Source: GCA-2688105 sp964499445
Lineage (GTDB): Bacteria > Chloroflexota > Dehalococcoidia > Dehalococcoidales > GCA-2688105
Direction: 5' to 3'
Assembly: GCA_964499445.1 (NCBI GenBank)
Contig: CAZCLE010000001.1
Coordinates: forward strand, 41,064-105,063
DNA length: 64,000 nucleotides
The notes below the pieces were generated by a model. The model was not told the origin of the DNA, did no database searches, and worked only from the letters and a program-made list of their open reading frames with translations. The translations under genes and the position numbers were made by a program. Below, piece after piece: positions 32,693-42,131 of the stretch. Numbering within the stretch: the first letter of the stretch is position 1; every line of letters starts with the position of its first letter.

Positions 32693-33334
32693 ATGGGGGT
32701 AGGGCTAATAAATAGTCTTCAGAAACCAACCTTTACTGAAGAAAAACTGCTTGAGGCGCAGGGCTACCGGCTCATCGCTGGCATTGACGAGGCTGGGCGT
32801 GGTGCCCTGGCTGGTCCGGTGGCAGCCGCCGCCGTTATCCTACCCCACCCCCTAAAGGCTCCCTGGCTCAACCAGGTAAAAGACAGCAAGCAGTTGACCC
32901 CGACCCGACGCGAACTTTTGTTTCATAATATCCACGAAGTAGCTATCTCAATAGGTATCGGCGTAGCTCACCACGACGTAATAGATGCTCAGGGTATAAT
33001 CAGGGCGACACGGCTGGCGATGAAACTAGCCATAGACCGGCTGTCGCCACCGCCGGAATCTCTCCTCATAGACTATATGCTCCTCCCTGATGTTAACCTG
33101 CCTCAAAAAGGCATAACTAACGGTGATAGGCTATGCTTCTCAATTGCCTGTGCCTCCATCATAGCTAAAGTGGCTCGAGACCGCCTGATGGTAGAGCTTG
33201 ACCAGATTTATCCCGGCTATGGATTGGCTCAACACAAGGGCTATGGCACCGAGGGGCATATGGCCTGTTTGCACCGACTGGGACCATCCTTCATCCACCG
33301 CCATTCATTCAAGCCAGTTAAGGACATGATTTAA
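32693..33334 (+). CDS. rnhB: Ribonuclease HII
   Basis: 213 residues. RNase HII removes ribonucleotides from DNA and RNA primers. Active-site segments are AGIDEAGRGALAGPVAAAAV (Asp-Glu pair near 30), VKDSKQLTP, SLLIDYMLLPD (third Asp, near 125) and CASIIAKVARDR (about 151-162). The C-terminal GYGLAQHKGYGTEGH is typical. There is no clear RBS before the ATG at 32693, which lies at the edge of a dispersed repeat; the true start may differ by a few codons. Confidence 0.95.
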   Translation: MGVGLINSLQKPTFTEEKLLEAQGYRLIAGIDEAGRGALAGPVAAAAVILPHPLKAPWLNQVKDSKQLTPTRRELLFHNIHEVAISIGIGVAHHDVIDAQGIIRATRLAMKLAIDRLSPPPESLLIDYMLLPDVNLPQKGITNGDRLCFSIACASIIAKVARDRLMVELDQIYPGYGLAQHKGYGTEGHMACLHRLGPSFIHRHSFKPVKDMI

Positions 33335-33360
33335 AGTCGTTTATGAAAGAGATTTTTTAT

Positions 33361-33495
33361 TAACCTCACCCCCTTAATCCCCCTCTCCTTCTCAAGGAGA
33401 GGGGGAAGAGACTTTAGAGAGGGGCGGAGCCCCTCTCTTACCTACACTCCCCCCTTCCCTTATTAAGGGAAGGGGGTCAGGGGGATAGGTTGCTA
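33361..33495. repeat. Dispersed palindromic intergenic repeat, full copy
   Basis: Starts TAACCTCACCCCCTTAAT, contains CCCCCTCTCCTT-CTC-AAGGAGAGGGGG, then GAGGGGCGGAGCCCCTC, then CCCCCTTCCCTT-ATT-AAGGGAAGGGGG and ends GTCAGGGGGATAGGTT. It shows the two-end architecture of the family best. Confidence 0.85.
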
Positions 33496-33529
33496 AATGA
33501 CCTCTTTGTGATTGGAAGTTAATAGAGAA

Positions 33530-33895
33530 ATGAAACGCAGAGATACCGGCATCCTGGGTGAAAAACTAGCCAGGGATTTCATTAAAAAGCGGGGCTATCA
33601 TATCCTGGAGACCAACTACCGCTGCCCTGAAGGTGAGATTGATATTGTCGCCAAGCATAAGGATTGCCTTGTCTTTGTTGAGGTAAGAACTAAAACAAGC
33701 CTGGAGTTTGGTAGTCCTGAAGAGTCAATCACCCCAACCAAGCAAGCCAGGATGAGGGCTACCGCCGCCCATTACCGGCAAACCCATAATGACCTGCCTC
33801 CACAGTGGCGAATTGATGTCGTGGCCATAGAGCTGGACCAAAAGAGCAAGCTATCACGGATTGAACTCATTGAAAATGCCGTCGGCGACATATAA
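33530..33895 (+). CDS. YraN/UPF0102 family nuclease-fold protein
   Basis: 121 residues from the ATG at 33530; a TTG at 33512 is an alternative. It has the conserved N-terminal GILGEKLARDFIKKRGYHIL and the PD-(D/E)xK-like core EGEIDIVAKHKDCLVFVEVR (Asp, then E-x-R), characteristic of YraN. Its role is unresolved in the family, with proposed links to DNA repair or recombination. It sits downstream of rnhB, a frequent arrangement across bacteria. Confidence 0.9.
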   Translation: MKRRDTGILGEKLARDFIKKRGYHILETNYRCPEGEIDIVAKHKDCLVFVEVRTKTSLEFGSPEESITPTKQARMRATAAHYRQTHNDLPPQWRIDVVAIELDQKSKLSRIELIENAVGDI

Positions 33896-33958
33896 AGATT
33901 CCCCAAGCTTTACTCCCTAACCTGGCTGTGCTAAAATTAGCCCTCGGGAAATATAAGT

Positions 33959-35023
33959 ATGGCTTCATCAGAAGCAACATCAAAACAGACGCTGCGTATT
34001 ATTGATGCCAATCTGAACCGCATTGGTGAAGGGCTTCGCCTTCTGGAAGACCTGGCTCGCTTGCTACTTAATGATACCGCTCTAACTCAACAGCTAAAGA
34101 CCATGCGCCATGAGCTGGTAACCAGCGACTGGCCATCCTACCAGCAGCTTCTTCAGGCCCGAAACTCAGCGGGTGATGTCGGCATCAATATTAAAGCCCC
34201 GGGGCAGGAAAAGCCGAGGGATTTACCTGTAATGGTAGCAGCTAACGCCAGGAGGGTTCAGGAGTCGCTGAGAACCATAGAAGAACTGGCCAAGCTTCCC
34301 GACACTAAACTAGACTCAGAAAAGTTCAAGCAAGCCCGGTTTAATCTCTACACCATAGAGCAAAGGTTGCTGTCCAAGCTAATGCGCCAGGACAAGTTAA
34401 AGCACCTACCCGGGCTTTATGTTATTATAGATACCCAAGCTCTAAAGGGTCGTAGTCATATTGAAGTAGCCAAGCAGGTAATCCAGGGCGGAGCTAAGAC
34501 AATCCAATTGCGCGATAAACTCCATAACAAAAAGGAACTGCTACCCATAGCCCAGCAGCTTAGGAATCTATGCGCTGATAAGGGTGTGCTTTTTATAATA
34601 AATGACTACCTGGATTTAGCCCTGGCCACTGACGCTGACGGACTGCACCTGGGACAGAACGACCTGCCGATTAAAGCGGCTCGCCAGTTGCTGCCAATAG
34701 GTAAAATCCTGGGCGCCTCAACCACCAGTGCAGACCAGGCTACTACTGCTGAATCAGAAGGGGCTGACTATATTGCCGTGGGCTCAATATACCCCACTCC
34801 GTCTAAAGAAACGGCCAAGGTTATTGGCTTAGATGGGCTGTGCCAAATCAGGCAGGCGGTAACCCTACCCCTGGTGGCTATTGGCGGCATCACCCAGGAT
34901 AATGCTGCTGAGGTTATGTCCGCCGGTGCTGACGCAGTAGCCGTAATCAGTGCTATCTTACAAGCCGAGTCTCCGGAAGAAGCCGCTCGACAAATAGTAG
35001 CCAGACTTGAACCTCAAAAATGA
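33959..35023 (+). CDS. thiE: Thiamine-phosphate synthase with N-terminal ThiD2-like domain
   Basis: 354 residues. The first 145 form the domain seen in front of ThiE in cyanobacteria and others (RIIDANLNRIGEGLRLLEDL, ARRVQESLRTIEELAK). Residues about 150-354 are ThiE, which joins HMP-PP to thiazole phosphate: IQLRDK (near 183), NDYLDLALATDADGLHLGQN, GASTTSADQA, and VGSIYPTPSKETAKVIGLDG. It completes the thiamine pathway begun by thiC and thi4 but has no riboswitch here. Its stop overlaps the start of the translin-like gene (ATGA). Confidence 0.94.
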   Translation: MASSEATSKQTLRIIDANLNRIGEGLRLLEDLARLLLNDTALTQQLKTMRHELVTSDWPSYQQLLQARNSAGDVGINIKAPGQEKPRDLPVMVAANARRVQESLRTIEELAKLPDTKLDSEKFKQARFNLYTIEQRLLSKLMRQDKLKHLPGLYVIIDTQALKGRSHIEVAKQVIQGGAKTIQLRDKLHNKKELLPIAQQLRNLCADKGVLFIINDYLDLALATDADGLHLGQNDLPIKAARQLLPIGKILGASTTSADQATTAESEGADYIAVGSIYPTPSKETAKVIGLDGLCQIRQAVTLPLVAIGGITQDNAAEVMSAGADAVAVISAILQAESPEEAARQIVARLEPQK

Positions 35024-35673
35024 GTAGATTAACCGATAATTTAGATTCAATTGCTGACCAGCTCCGACTGAACTTGTCAGCTCTAGACGCCGCTAGAGAA
35101 AAGACACTGCCCCTATGCCGCGAAGTAATTCGCCACTGTAGCCAGGCTATTCGGGCGGTGCACCGCCAGGAATTTGACCAGGCTAAAGAACTACTGGAGT
35201 CAGCCCACAACCTTCTTAATGAGGCAAAACAAGCCGTGACTGCCTATACCGAGCTTAGCCACGCTGGCTTTATCCGAGATGCTCAAAAGGAGTTTGCTGA
35301 AGGCAGTATCACCCTCGCCCTGGTAACCGGAAAACGACTCCCTTCCCCTGATGAACTGGGCATTGATTCCGCAGCTTACTTGAACGGGTTGGGTGAAGCG
35401 GTAGGTGAGCTAAGGCGTTACCTTCTGGATAACATGAGAAAGGGAGACCTGTCCCGAGGTGAAGAACTACTAAGCGCTATGGATGACATTTATACTATTT
35501 TAGTTACTATGGACTTCCCTGACACCATAACCGGTGGTCTACGACGCACTACCGATATGGTTCGTGGGGTACTAGAAAGGACTCGCAGTGACCTGACATT
35601 AGTTCTAAGGCAAAAGGATTTAGAGAATAGGTTAGAGAAATTTGGTGGGAATCTTCAACAGAAAGGAGACTAA
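35020..35673 (+). CDS. Translin-family protein
   Basis: 217 residues, all-helical, with the translin signature. The segment GFIRDAQKEFAEGSITLALV (near 84) and the later YLNGLGEAVGELRRYLLDN and MDDIYTILVTMDFPD match archaeal and bacterial translin/Trax-like proteins. Eukaryotic relatives form the C3PO ribonuclease, in which acidic residues of the Trax subunit cut RNA; Glu and Asp residues are present at comparable places, but activity is unproven. It is translationally coupled to thiE and followed 3 bp later by hppA. Confidence 0.85.
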   Translation: MSRLTDNLDSIADQLRLNLSALDAAREKTLPLCREVIRHCSQAIRAVHRQEFDQAKELLESAHNLLNEAKQAVTAYTELSHAGFIRDAQKEFAEGSITLALVTGKRLPSPDELGIDSAAYLNGLGEAVGELRRYLLDNMRKGDLSRGEELLSAMDDIYTILVTMDFPDTITGGLRRTTDMVRGVLERTRSDLTLVLRQKDLENRLEKFGGNLQQKGD

Positions 35674-35676
35674 ATA

Positions 35677-37731
35677 GTGATTCCAATAATAGTCGCGGTA
35701 ATATGCGGGGCGCTGGGGTTGGTTCTGGCTGGCTTTATGGCTCGCTATGTACTGAAGCAAGACCAAGGCTCAGAGAGAATAAGGGAGATATCAGCAGCTA
35801 TCAAGGAGGGGGCTTTAGCCTTTCTGGGTCGAGAGTACAAGATACTGGGTATCTTTGTGGTGGTGGTTGGTATTATCCTCGGCGTAATACCTATGCTTGG
35901 CTGGTGGGTAACAGTAGCCTTTGTTTTTGGTGCTGTCTGCTCAGGACTAGCCGGCTTTATCGGCATGAATATGGCTATCAGGTCTAATAGCCGAACCGCT
36001 GCAGCCGCCCAAAAGAGCCTGAATGATGGCTTGAAGGTCTCCTTCCGTGGCGGAACGGTAATGGGAATGTGCGTGGTTGGCATTGGTATCCTTGGACTGA
36101 GTATCATGTATTTTGCCTTCCACACCAGTCCTGACTTTTTGAAGATTATTCCCGGCTTTGGCTTCGGTGCCTCCTCGGTAGCCATATTCGCTAGAGTCGG
36201 AGGGGGTATCTTTACCAAGGCAGCCGACACCGGGGCCGATATAGTAGGTAAGGTTGAGAAGGGAATCCCCGAAGACGACCCCAGGAATGCTGCGGTTATC
36301 GCTGATTTCGTTGGCGACAATGTTGGTGATGTGGCTGGTATGGGTGCCGACCTGTTTGAATCCTATGTTGACTCAATTATTGCTACTATGACATTAGGCA
36401 TGATAGCCGCCTTCTCCATTACCATAGGTAAACCCCTGGTTCCCGATATGGCTACAGCCTGGTTTTTACCTATGATAGTAGCTGCTGGCGGTATCATCGC
36501 CTCTATTATCGGAGTCTTCCTGGTGAGGGTCGGTGAAAAGGCAGAGATGGGAGCTTTGCTCAATGCCCTGCGCCGGGGCACATTCTCAGCATCAATCCTC
36601 ACAGCTATTTTTTCTTTCCTGGCAGTGTATTTTCTGTGCGGGATTCAAGGCTACGGCATTAATATATTTTGGGCAATCCTGGCTGGTCTGATTGCAGGCG
36701 TCCTGATTGGAGAAAGCACCAATTACTTCACCTCCTATGTCTACAGGCCAACACTCAACATCTCGGAAGCATCTCAAACCGGAGCCGGGACACTTATAAC
36801 CAGAGGGTTTGCCAATGGTCTGATGAGCACCATACCCCCTATCATTCTGGTGGTAATCGCCATTTTGGTGGCTCATCACTTCGCTGATATCTACGGTATT
36901 GCCATTGCCGGGGTTGGGATGTTGTCAACCCTAGGCATACAAGACGCTACCGATGCTTACGGGCCTGTAGCTGATAATGCCGGTGGCATTGTCGAGATGT
37001 CGGGGCTGCCACCGGAGATTAGGGAACGAACCGATGCCCTGGACTCGCTGGGCAACACCACTGCCGCTACCGGCAAGGGTTTTGCCATCGGTGCCGCTGC
37101 TCTTACCGCCCTCGCTTTACTACTATCCTACACCCAGGCAGTAGGCATTGACATCACTAAACTTAACCTGATTAGTCCCCAGGTCATTTCCGGTATCTTT
37201 CTAGGGGCTATGCTACCCGCCGTCTTCTGTGCCATGACCATGAATGCAGTAGGCAAGACCAGCTTCACCATAATCAACGAGGTTCGCAGGCAGTTTCGCG
37301 AGATAAAGGGGCTGATGGAGGGTACCGCCCGGCCTGAATATGGGAAATGCGTGGATATCTGCACCACAGCCGCCATAAAGCAAATGATAGCCCCAGGCAT
37401 AATCACGATACTTTCACCAGTTATTGTAGGTCTGGTACTGGGTCCACTAGCCCTTGCCGGGTTCTTAGTCGGGGCTATTGCCTGTGGTTTCATCCTAGCT
37501 ATAACCTTTGCCAATGCCGGCGGCTCCTGGGATAACGCCAAGAAATGGATAGAAACCGGTGCCTTTGGTGGTAAAGGCTCAGATGCTCACAAAGCTGCCG
37601 TGGTGGGCGATACAGTGGGTGACCCGATGAAGGATACCTCAGGACCGTCGCTGAATATCATGATAAAGCTAATGTCCATAGTGGCTTTGGTTCTGGCACC
37701 AGTCCTGGTGAGCTTCCCCGGGCTGCTCTAG
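35677..37731 (+). CDS. hppA: Membrane-bound K+-dependent ion-translocating pyrophosphatase
   Basis: 684 residues from GTG 35677 (RBS AAAGGAG), with about 16 transmembrane helices. It couples hydrolysis of PPi to H+ or Na+ transport. The catalytic loop DTGADIVGKVEKGIPEDDPR (near 188), then DFVGDNVGDVAGMGADLFES, and the C-terminal GDTVGDPMKDTSGPSLNIM are intact. In the helix-12 determinant the sequence is GNTTAATGKGFAIG: Ala where K+-independent enzymes have Lys, so it should require K+. The pumped ion cannot be decided by eye. The stop codon overlaps that of the convergent MBL-fold gene. Confidence 0.97.
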   Translation: MIPIIVAVICGALGLVLAGFMARYVLKQDQGSERIREISAAIKEGALAFLGREYKILGIFVVVVGIILGVIPMLGWWVTVAFVFGAVCSGLAGFIGMNMAIRSNSRTAAAAQKSLNDGLKVSFRGGTVMGMCVVGIGILGLSIMYFAFHTSPDFLKIIPGFGFGASSVAIFARVGGGIFTKAADTGADIVGKVEKGIPEDDPRNAAVIADFVGDNVGDVAGMGADLFESYVDSIIATMTLGMIAAFSITIGKPLVPDMATAWFLPMIVAAGGIIASIIGVFLVRVGEKAEMGALLNALRRGTFSASILTAIFSFLAVYFLCGIQGYGINIFWAILAGLIAGVLIGESTNYFTSYVYRPTLNISEASQTGAGTLITRGFANGLMSTIPPIILVVIAILVAHHFADIYGIAIAGVGMLSTLGIQDATDAYGPVADNAGGIVEMSGLPPEIRERTDALDSLGNTTAATGKGFAIGAAALTALALLLSYTQAVGIDITKLNLISPQVISGIFLGAMLPAVFCAMTMNAVGKTSFTIINEVRRQFREIKGLMEGTARPEYGKCVDICTTAAIKQMIAPGIITILSPVIVGLVLGPLALAGFLVGAIACGFILAITFANAGGSWDNAKKWIETGAFGGKGSDAHKAAVVGDTVGDPMKDTSGPSLNIMIKLMSIVALVLAPVLVSFPGLL

Positions 37732-38360
37732 AGGCTGGGCTTATCGCCTAGGAAGGGATTGCCCTGGCGCTCGGCACCGATGGTGCTATCCGGACCGTGA
37801 CCGGGGTAAACAATTGTGTCATCAGGCAGTACCATAAGCCGGCTGTGGATGCTATCCATTAGCTGGCTGTAGCTGCCGCCAGGCAAATCAGTTCTACCTA
37901 TGCCATAATTGAATAGGGTATCCCCGGAGAAGACCACGCCATGCCCCAGCAGGCAAACACCTCCCCGGGAATGTCCCGGCGTATGCAGAACCGAAAAATG
38001 CAGGTCGCCAACGTCTAAGCTATCCCCGTCCTTAAGCAACCGGTCGGGAAGAGGTGGAGTGGGATAGGACAGACCAAATAATGCGCCCAACGAGTGGTCT
38101 TGGAGAAAATTGGCGTCATCACTATGAATCGCCACCTCGGCGTCGGTTGCCTCCTTAACCTCTTTTAGAGCGCCAATGTGGTCTAGGTGACCGTGGGTGA
38201 GGACGATAGACTTTATGTCAAGTCCCAAATCCTTAACACTGCTTAAAATCACCTGAGCTTCATCAGCCGGGTCAATAATCATCCCTTCCTTTTTAGACTC
38301 AGAGCCCACAACATAGCAGTTAGTGGCAAATGGCCCTATTACCAGTTTCCTCACAATCAC
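37728..38360 (-). CDS. MBL-fold hydrolase, glyoxalase-II type
   Basis: 210 residues. A binuclear metallo-beta-lactamase fold with all ligands: THGHLDHIGAL near 55 (HxHxDH), His in LHTPGHSRGG near 130, Asp in VFSGDTLFNYGIGR near 150, and His in YPGHGPDSTIG near 191. Short proteins of this type hydrolyse S-lactoylglutathione-like thioesters or other small esters; in anaerobes without glutathione the substrate is unknown. Its stop shares the palindrome CTAG with the stop of the convergent hppA. Confidence 0.9.
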   Translation of the reverse strand: MIVRKLVIGPFATNCYVVGSESKKEGMIIDPADEAQVILSSVKDLGLDIKSIVLTHGHLDHIGALKEVKEATDAEVAIHSDDANFLQDHSLGALFGLSYPTPPLPDRLLKDGDSLDVGDLHFSVLHTPGHSRGGVCLLGHGVVFSGDTLFNYGIGRTDLPGGSYSQLMDSIHSRLMVLPDDTIVYPGHGPDSTIGAERQGNPFLGDKPSL

Positions 38361-38520
38361 TATACACTCCTTCTATTTGACACGAAGCTATATTCTATCA
38401 TTTAGCCAGGCTAACCACAAGAATTAAGGGCGGTTATGAAGAGTAGTTTGAAGGAGGGTGAGGATTTAACCCTTTGACATCTACAGTCAAAGCTGGTAGC
38501 TTTTATATGTTAATAAATAG

Positions 38521-39141
38521 ATGACGATAATCATTATCATTTTAATTGTACTCTTCTTACTTGGTTTAGGCGGTGGAGCCGTCGCCTGGTTTATTTTTAG
38601 ACACCGGCAAGCGGTTAAAAGTAAAGAGCCGACAAAAGAAACCGCCAAGGGGGGCGCCCTACCCTTCCACTGGAACTACATCATAGCGCCGCTCGCCATT
38701 CTTATCCTGTCTATAATTCTGACTGCCTACTTCTACCACCTGCTTCCCCAGGAGGTAGCCTATCACTTCCAACCCGATGGCTCACCTGATAGGTGGCTCA
38801 GCCGTGGCGCCGCTATCGTCTGGGCGGTAGCACCACAACTGTTCCTCACCCTGCTGGCCGGCGCCATTACCTGGGGAATAACCCGACTGAGTAGGCTGTC
38901 CGGGCAGACCGAGGGTACCTGGATAAAACCGGAAAGAGTATTATCACTCATGGGCAATATTATTGCCCTGCCCCAAATCGTTCTCTGCTTTGCAATGCTC
39001 GACATTTTCAGCTACAATTCCTATCAAATGAACCTTATGTCCGTCTGGGTATTCGCCCTTATTATTATGGTATTGGGGGGTATTATTCTGGGCATATTCT
39101 TCATCCAAGCCATCCGGCGGGCTTGGGCAACCACTCGATAG
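38521..39141 (+). CDS. DUF1648-type membrane protein
   Basis: 206 residues with five or six transmembrane helices (about 3-25, 55-75, 95-120, 140-160 and 172-196). The loop after the second helix, LPQEVAYHFQPDGSPDRW (about 80-97), matches the DUF1648 signature that is also found in SdpI-type immunity proteins. There is no signal-receptor or enzyme domain. The ATG has little RBS. It stands alone between the MBL-fold gene and glyS. Confidence 0.75.
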   Translation: MTIIIIILIVLFLLGLGGGAVAWFIFRHRQAVKSKEPTKETAKGGALPFHWNYIIAPLAILILSIILTAYFYHLLPQEVAYHFQPDGSPDRWLSRGAAIVWAVAPQLFLTLLAGAITWGITRLSRLSGQTEGTWIKPERVLSLMGNIIALPQIVLCFAMLDIFSYNSYQMNLMSVWVFALIIMVLGGIILGIFFIQAIRRAWATTR

Positions 39142-39175
39142 CACCGCCGAATAACAGCGTTAAGGAGTGATAGTA

Positions 39176-40558
39176 GTGACCGAACCGACACCAACCAAGG
39201 TTAGTATGGAAAAGATTGTCTCCCTCTGCCAGCGGCGGGGTTTCATCTTTCCCAGCAGCGAAATCTACGGCGGTCTGTCCAGTTGCTGGGACTATGGGCC
39301 TCTAGGGGTGGAACTGAAGCAGAATATTAAGCAAGCCTGGTGGCAAACGGAGGTTCAACAGCGCGATGACATGGTGGGTGTGGACACCAGTATCCTGATG
39401 CACCCTCAGACCTGGGCCGCCAGCGGTCACCTTGAGGGGTTTTCCGACCCCCTGGTTGAGTGTAAGGGCTGCCACTTGAGATGGCGCGCCGATGAACTAA
39501 AGGGCGATAGTTGCCCTTCCTGCGGCGGTGAACTAACCGACCCCCGCCTGTTTAATTTAATGTTCAAAACCTTTATGGGACCTGTCGAAGAAGAAGCCAG
39601 TGTAGTTTACCTGCGTCCCGAGACAGCCCAGGGTATGTTCGTTAACTTCCAAAATGTGGTTAATACCACCAGAAAGAGGTTGCCCTTCGGCATCGCCCAG
39701 ATAGGTAAGTCCTTCCGCAACGAGATTACCACCGGTAACTTTATCTTCCGCAGTCGGGAATTTGAGCAGATGGAAATCGAATACTTTGTCAAGCCCGGAA
39801 CCGACAAGGAATGGTTTGACTACTGGCTGGAGGAACGTTTCAACTGGTATGTGAAGTTAGGCATCAATAAAGAAAACTTGAAGCTACGCCAGCACATGAA
39901 ACACGAACTGGCTCACTACGCCCTAGCCTGCTATGACATTGATTACCTGTTCCCTATGGGCTGGTCTGAGCTGGAAGGGATTGCCAACCGCGGTGACTTC
40001 GACCTTACTCAACATGCCAAATATAGCGGCAAGAGCCTGGACTACTTTGATGAAGAGACCAAAGAGCACATTATGCCTTATATCATCGAGCCATCAGCCG
40101 GGGTAGACCGCTCTGCCCTGGCTTTCCTCTGCGATGCCTACGATGAAGAACCAGACAAAGAAGAGATAAGGGTGCTCCTCCACCTCCACCCCAGTATAGC
40201 TCCAATTAAGGTAGCCGTATTGCCCTTAAGCCGACGGGAGAATCTGGTTAAGGTAGCCAAACAGATATATGCCGACCTGCGCCAGTGCTGGATGACAAGC
40301 TATGACGACGCCCAGAGCATTGGTCGCCGCTACCGACGCCAGGATGAGATTGGCACTCCATTCTGTATCACCGTTGACTTCCAATCGCTTGAAGATGAGC
40401 AGGTCACCATCCGCGAACGCGACTCTATGAACCAGATACGAGTCCCGATTAACGAGCTGAAGACAACGCTAACCGCCAAGCTCAGCGGTGAACCGCTATT
40501 CGTCCTGCCACCGGGCGGGCAGATATGGAAAGTTGAAAGAGAGGGGGATAAGCTATGA
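39176..40558 (+). CDS. glyS: Glycyl-tRNA synthetase, single-chain alpha2 type
   Basis: 460 residues from GTG 39176, eight bases after AAGGAG; a GTG at 39167 lies in the RBS. Class II synthetase of the eukaryote/archaeal/Gram-positive type: motif 1 region SSCWDYGPLGVELKQNIKQA, an inserted zinc-ribbon-like CKGCHLRW...CPSCGG (about 102-124), motif 2 FRNEITTGNFIFRSREFEQM (about 182-201), and motif 3 with GVDRSALAFL. The C-terminal anticodon-binding domain follows. Its stop overlaps the start of a truncated DNA methylase gene (ATGA), so the two were once coupled. Confidence 0.95.
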   Translation: MTEPTPTKVSMEKIVSLCQRRGFIFPSSEIYGGLSSCWDYGPLGVELKQNIKQAWWQTEVQQRDDMVGVDTSILMHPQTWAASGHLEGFSDPLVECKGCHLRWRADELKGDSCPSCGGELTDPRLFNLMFKTFMGPVEEEASVVYLRPETAQGMFVNFQNVVNTTRKRLPFGIAQIGKSFRNEITTGNFIFRSREFEQMEIEYFVKPGTDKEWFDYWLEERFNWYVKLGINKENLKLRQHMKHELAHYALACYDIDYLFPMGWSELEGIANRGDFDLTQHAKYSGKSLDYFDEETKEHIMPYIIEPSAGVDRSALAFLCDAYDEEPDKEEIRVLLHLHPSIAPIKVAVLPLSRRENLVKVAKQIYADLRQCWMTSYDDAQSIGRRYRRQDEIGTPFCITVDFQSLEDEQVTIRERDSMNQIRVPINELKTTLTAKLSGEPLFVLPPGGQIWKVEREGDKL

Positions 40559-40695
40559 AGTTAGAAAGAGTTATTTACTGCGGGGATAACCTCTACTGGA
40601 TGACCCGGCTTCCTGATGAGTTTGTTGACCTGTGTTATATTAGGAAGCCTCAAATATTTTATAAAAAAGTCTCAAAATCGAGTAAAAAGACTTGA
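40555..40695 (+). pseudogene. Truncated N-terminus of a DNA methylase
   Basis: From ATG 40555 the frame reads MKLERVIYCGDNLYWMTRLP then DEFVDLCYI. This is the start of an adenine/cytosine-N methylase of the D12/N4-N6 type, which should continue with the catalytic DPPF. Instead, after 40641, the sequence becomes AT-rich and unrelated and stops at 40695. The break marks the left edge of the restriction-modification cassette. It was translationally coupled to glyS. Confidence 0.7.
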
Positions 40696-40720
40696 CAAAA
40701 TACACGGAAGCGTGTATCAT
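40692..40720 (+). promoter_or_regulatory. Consensus promoter with embedded operator palindrome
   Basis: TTGACA at 40692-40697 and TATCAT at 40715-40720 with a 17-bp spacer. Between them is a perfect inverted repeat ATACACG-GAAG-CGTGTAT (40700-40717). An operator between -35 and -10 suggests tight repression. It should drive the methyltransferase gene at 40794. Confidence 0.75.
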
Positions 40721-40793
40721 TATCTAAATGTCCATATAATTTTAAGAAGACAAGGCTATCAGCCATTCATACAAATATTGTATAATAAGAAAT

Positions 40794-42131
40794 ATGATAA
40801 CAAAAGAAGCTAAACAAAAAGCCGAATCTCAAATATTAAATTACAGCGGTAGATATTCGAAAAGAATAGAGTTTAATAAAGACTACGAAAAACTAGTCAC
40901 TTTCGCACCAACTAAAAAAATGGGCATATATAACTGGTTTTCGTATAAGGAAGCATTTTCTAACATACTGGTTTACAAGCTAATAGAGTTATTTGAACTG
41001 AATAGTGGCGATTATTTGCTAGACCCATTCTGTGGGATAGGTACTACTCTACTAGCAGCTAAGGAAAAAGGCATAAATGCTTACGGTATAGATATACTAC
41101 CTTTATGCACATTTGTTACACAGGTCAAGATGAATGTGTGCAACTATGATACAGGAAAGATGAGAGAGTATCTTGATCAGATCTTAGATAGCGACTTAGT
41201 GATAGATAGGAGCTTAGTTTTACCTGATATTAAGATAATCACAAAGGCATTTGATTCAAGTGATGGATTCCTTGAAATCTTGTCTTTCAAACGACTGATA
41301 GAGAACGTAGTGGAAGACCAACTGTATCGGAATTTGTTTACGCTTGGATTGCTATCAATAGTCGGAGAGTTGAGCAATACTAAGAAAGATGGTGCATTTT
41401 TAAGACTGGTTCAACACAAGCAACATAAGGACACAAAATCTCTTTTCAGAGCACAGATTGCAAAATACATTCTGGATGTTGATAACCTTAGTTCTGGCTT
41501 ATTTGAGAATGACTTGCTTAGGAGTAACGTAGACAATAAAGTCTTTTGCATGGATTCAAGAGGAATAGAGTTAGATCGATGTTTTCACGCTGTAATCACA
41601 TCTCCACCGTATTTGAATCGCTATGACTATACCCGTACCTATGCTTTGGAACTAGCTACAGAGTTCGTAACTAGCTTTCAAGAGTTGAAGACGATTAGAT
41701 ATAATACAATACGGTCTCATGTGGAAGCAAAGTTCGGAAAGAGTCAATTCGTTAAGTCAGTTATTCTAAGAGAGTGTTTGGCGACTCTATCAAATAGACA
41801 ACTCAATAATCCCCAAATCCCAGAGATGATTTCTGGTTACTTCGAAGATATGTACTTAGTACTTAGAACAATAAAACAATACCTATATGTAAATGGTAAA
41901 GTAGCTTTTGTTGTCGGAACAGTAAGATATAGTGGAGTGAATATTCCTGTGGACATCATACTAGCTGATATTGGATCTCAATTAGGATTCAAACTAGAAA
42001 AAATTATCATAACAAGAGTAAAAGGGAATAGTCAACAACAACGAAGGCAGTATGATGATGACCCAAGCAGAGAAAGCATAGTTATACTGTCTATGCCACA
42101 GGATTCCTTAAACACCTCAACTTCTCGATAA
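40794..42131 (+). CDS. DNA methyltransferase of a candidate type II system
   Basis: 445 residues. The SAM-binding motif LLDPFCGIGTTLLAAKEKGI (near 78) precedes a roughly 170-residue variable region and the catalytic motif ITSPPYLNRYDYTRTYALEL (near 265). The SPPY tetrad favours N4-cytosine methylation, though N6-adenine is possible. The order SAM motif, variable region, catalytic motif is alpha-like. The gene is strongly AT-rich compared with the flanks and has its own promoter. Its 3' end overlaps by 41 bp a convergent gene likely to be the cognate nuclease. Confidence 0.85.
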   Translation: MITKEAKQKAESQILNYSGRYSKRIEFNKDYEKLVTFAPTKKMGIYNWFSYKEAFSNILVYKLIELFELNSGDYLLDPFCGIGTTLLAAKEKGINAYGIDILPLCTFVTQVKMNVCNYDTGKMREYLDQILDSDLVIDRSLVLPDIKIITKAFDSSDGFLEILSFKRLIENVVEDQLYRNLFTLGLLSIVGELSNTKKDGAFLRLVQHKQHKDTKSLFRAQIAKYILDVDNLSSGLFENDLLRSNVDNKVFCMDSRGIELDRCFHAVITSPPYLNRYDYTRTYALELATEFVTSFQELKTIRYNTIRSHVEAKFGKSQFVKSVILRECLATLSNRQLNNPQIPEMISGYFEDMYLVLRTIKQYLYVNGKVAFVVGTVRYSGVNIPVDIILADIGSQLGFKLEKIIITRVKGNSQQQRRQYDDDPSRESIVILSMPQDSLNTSTSR

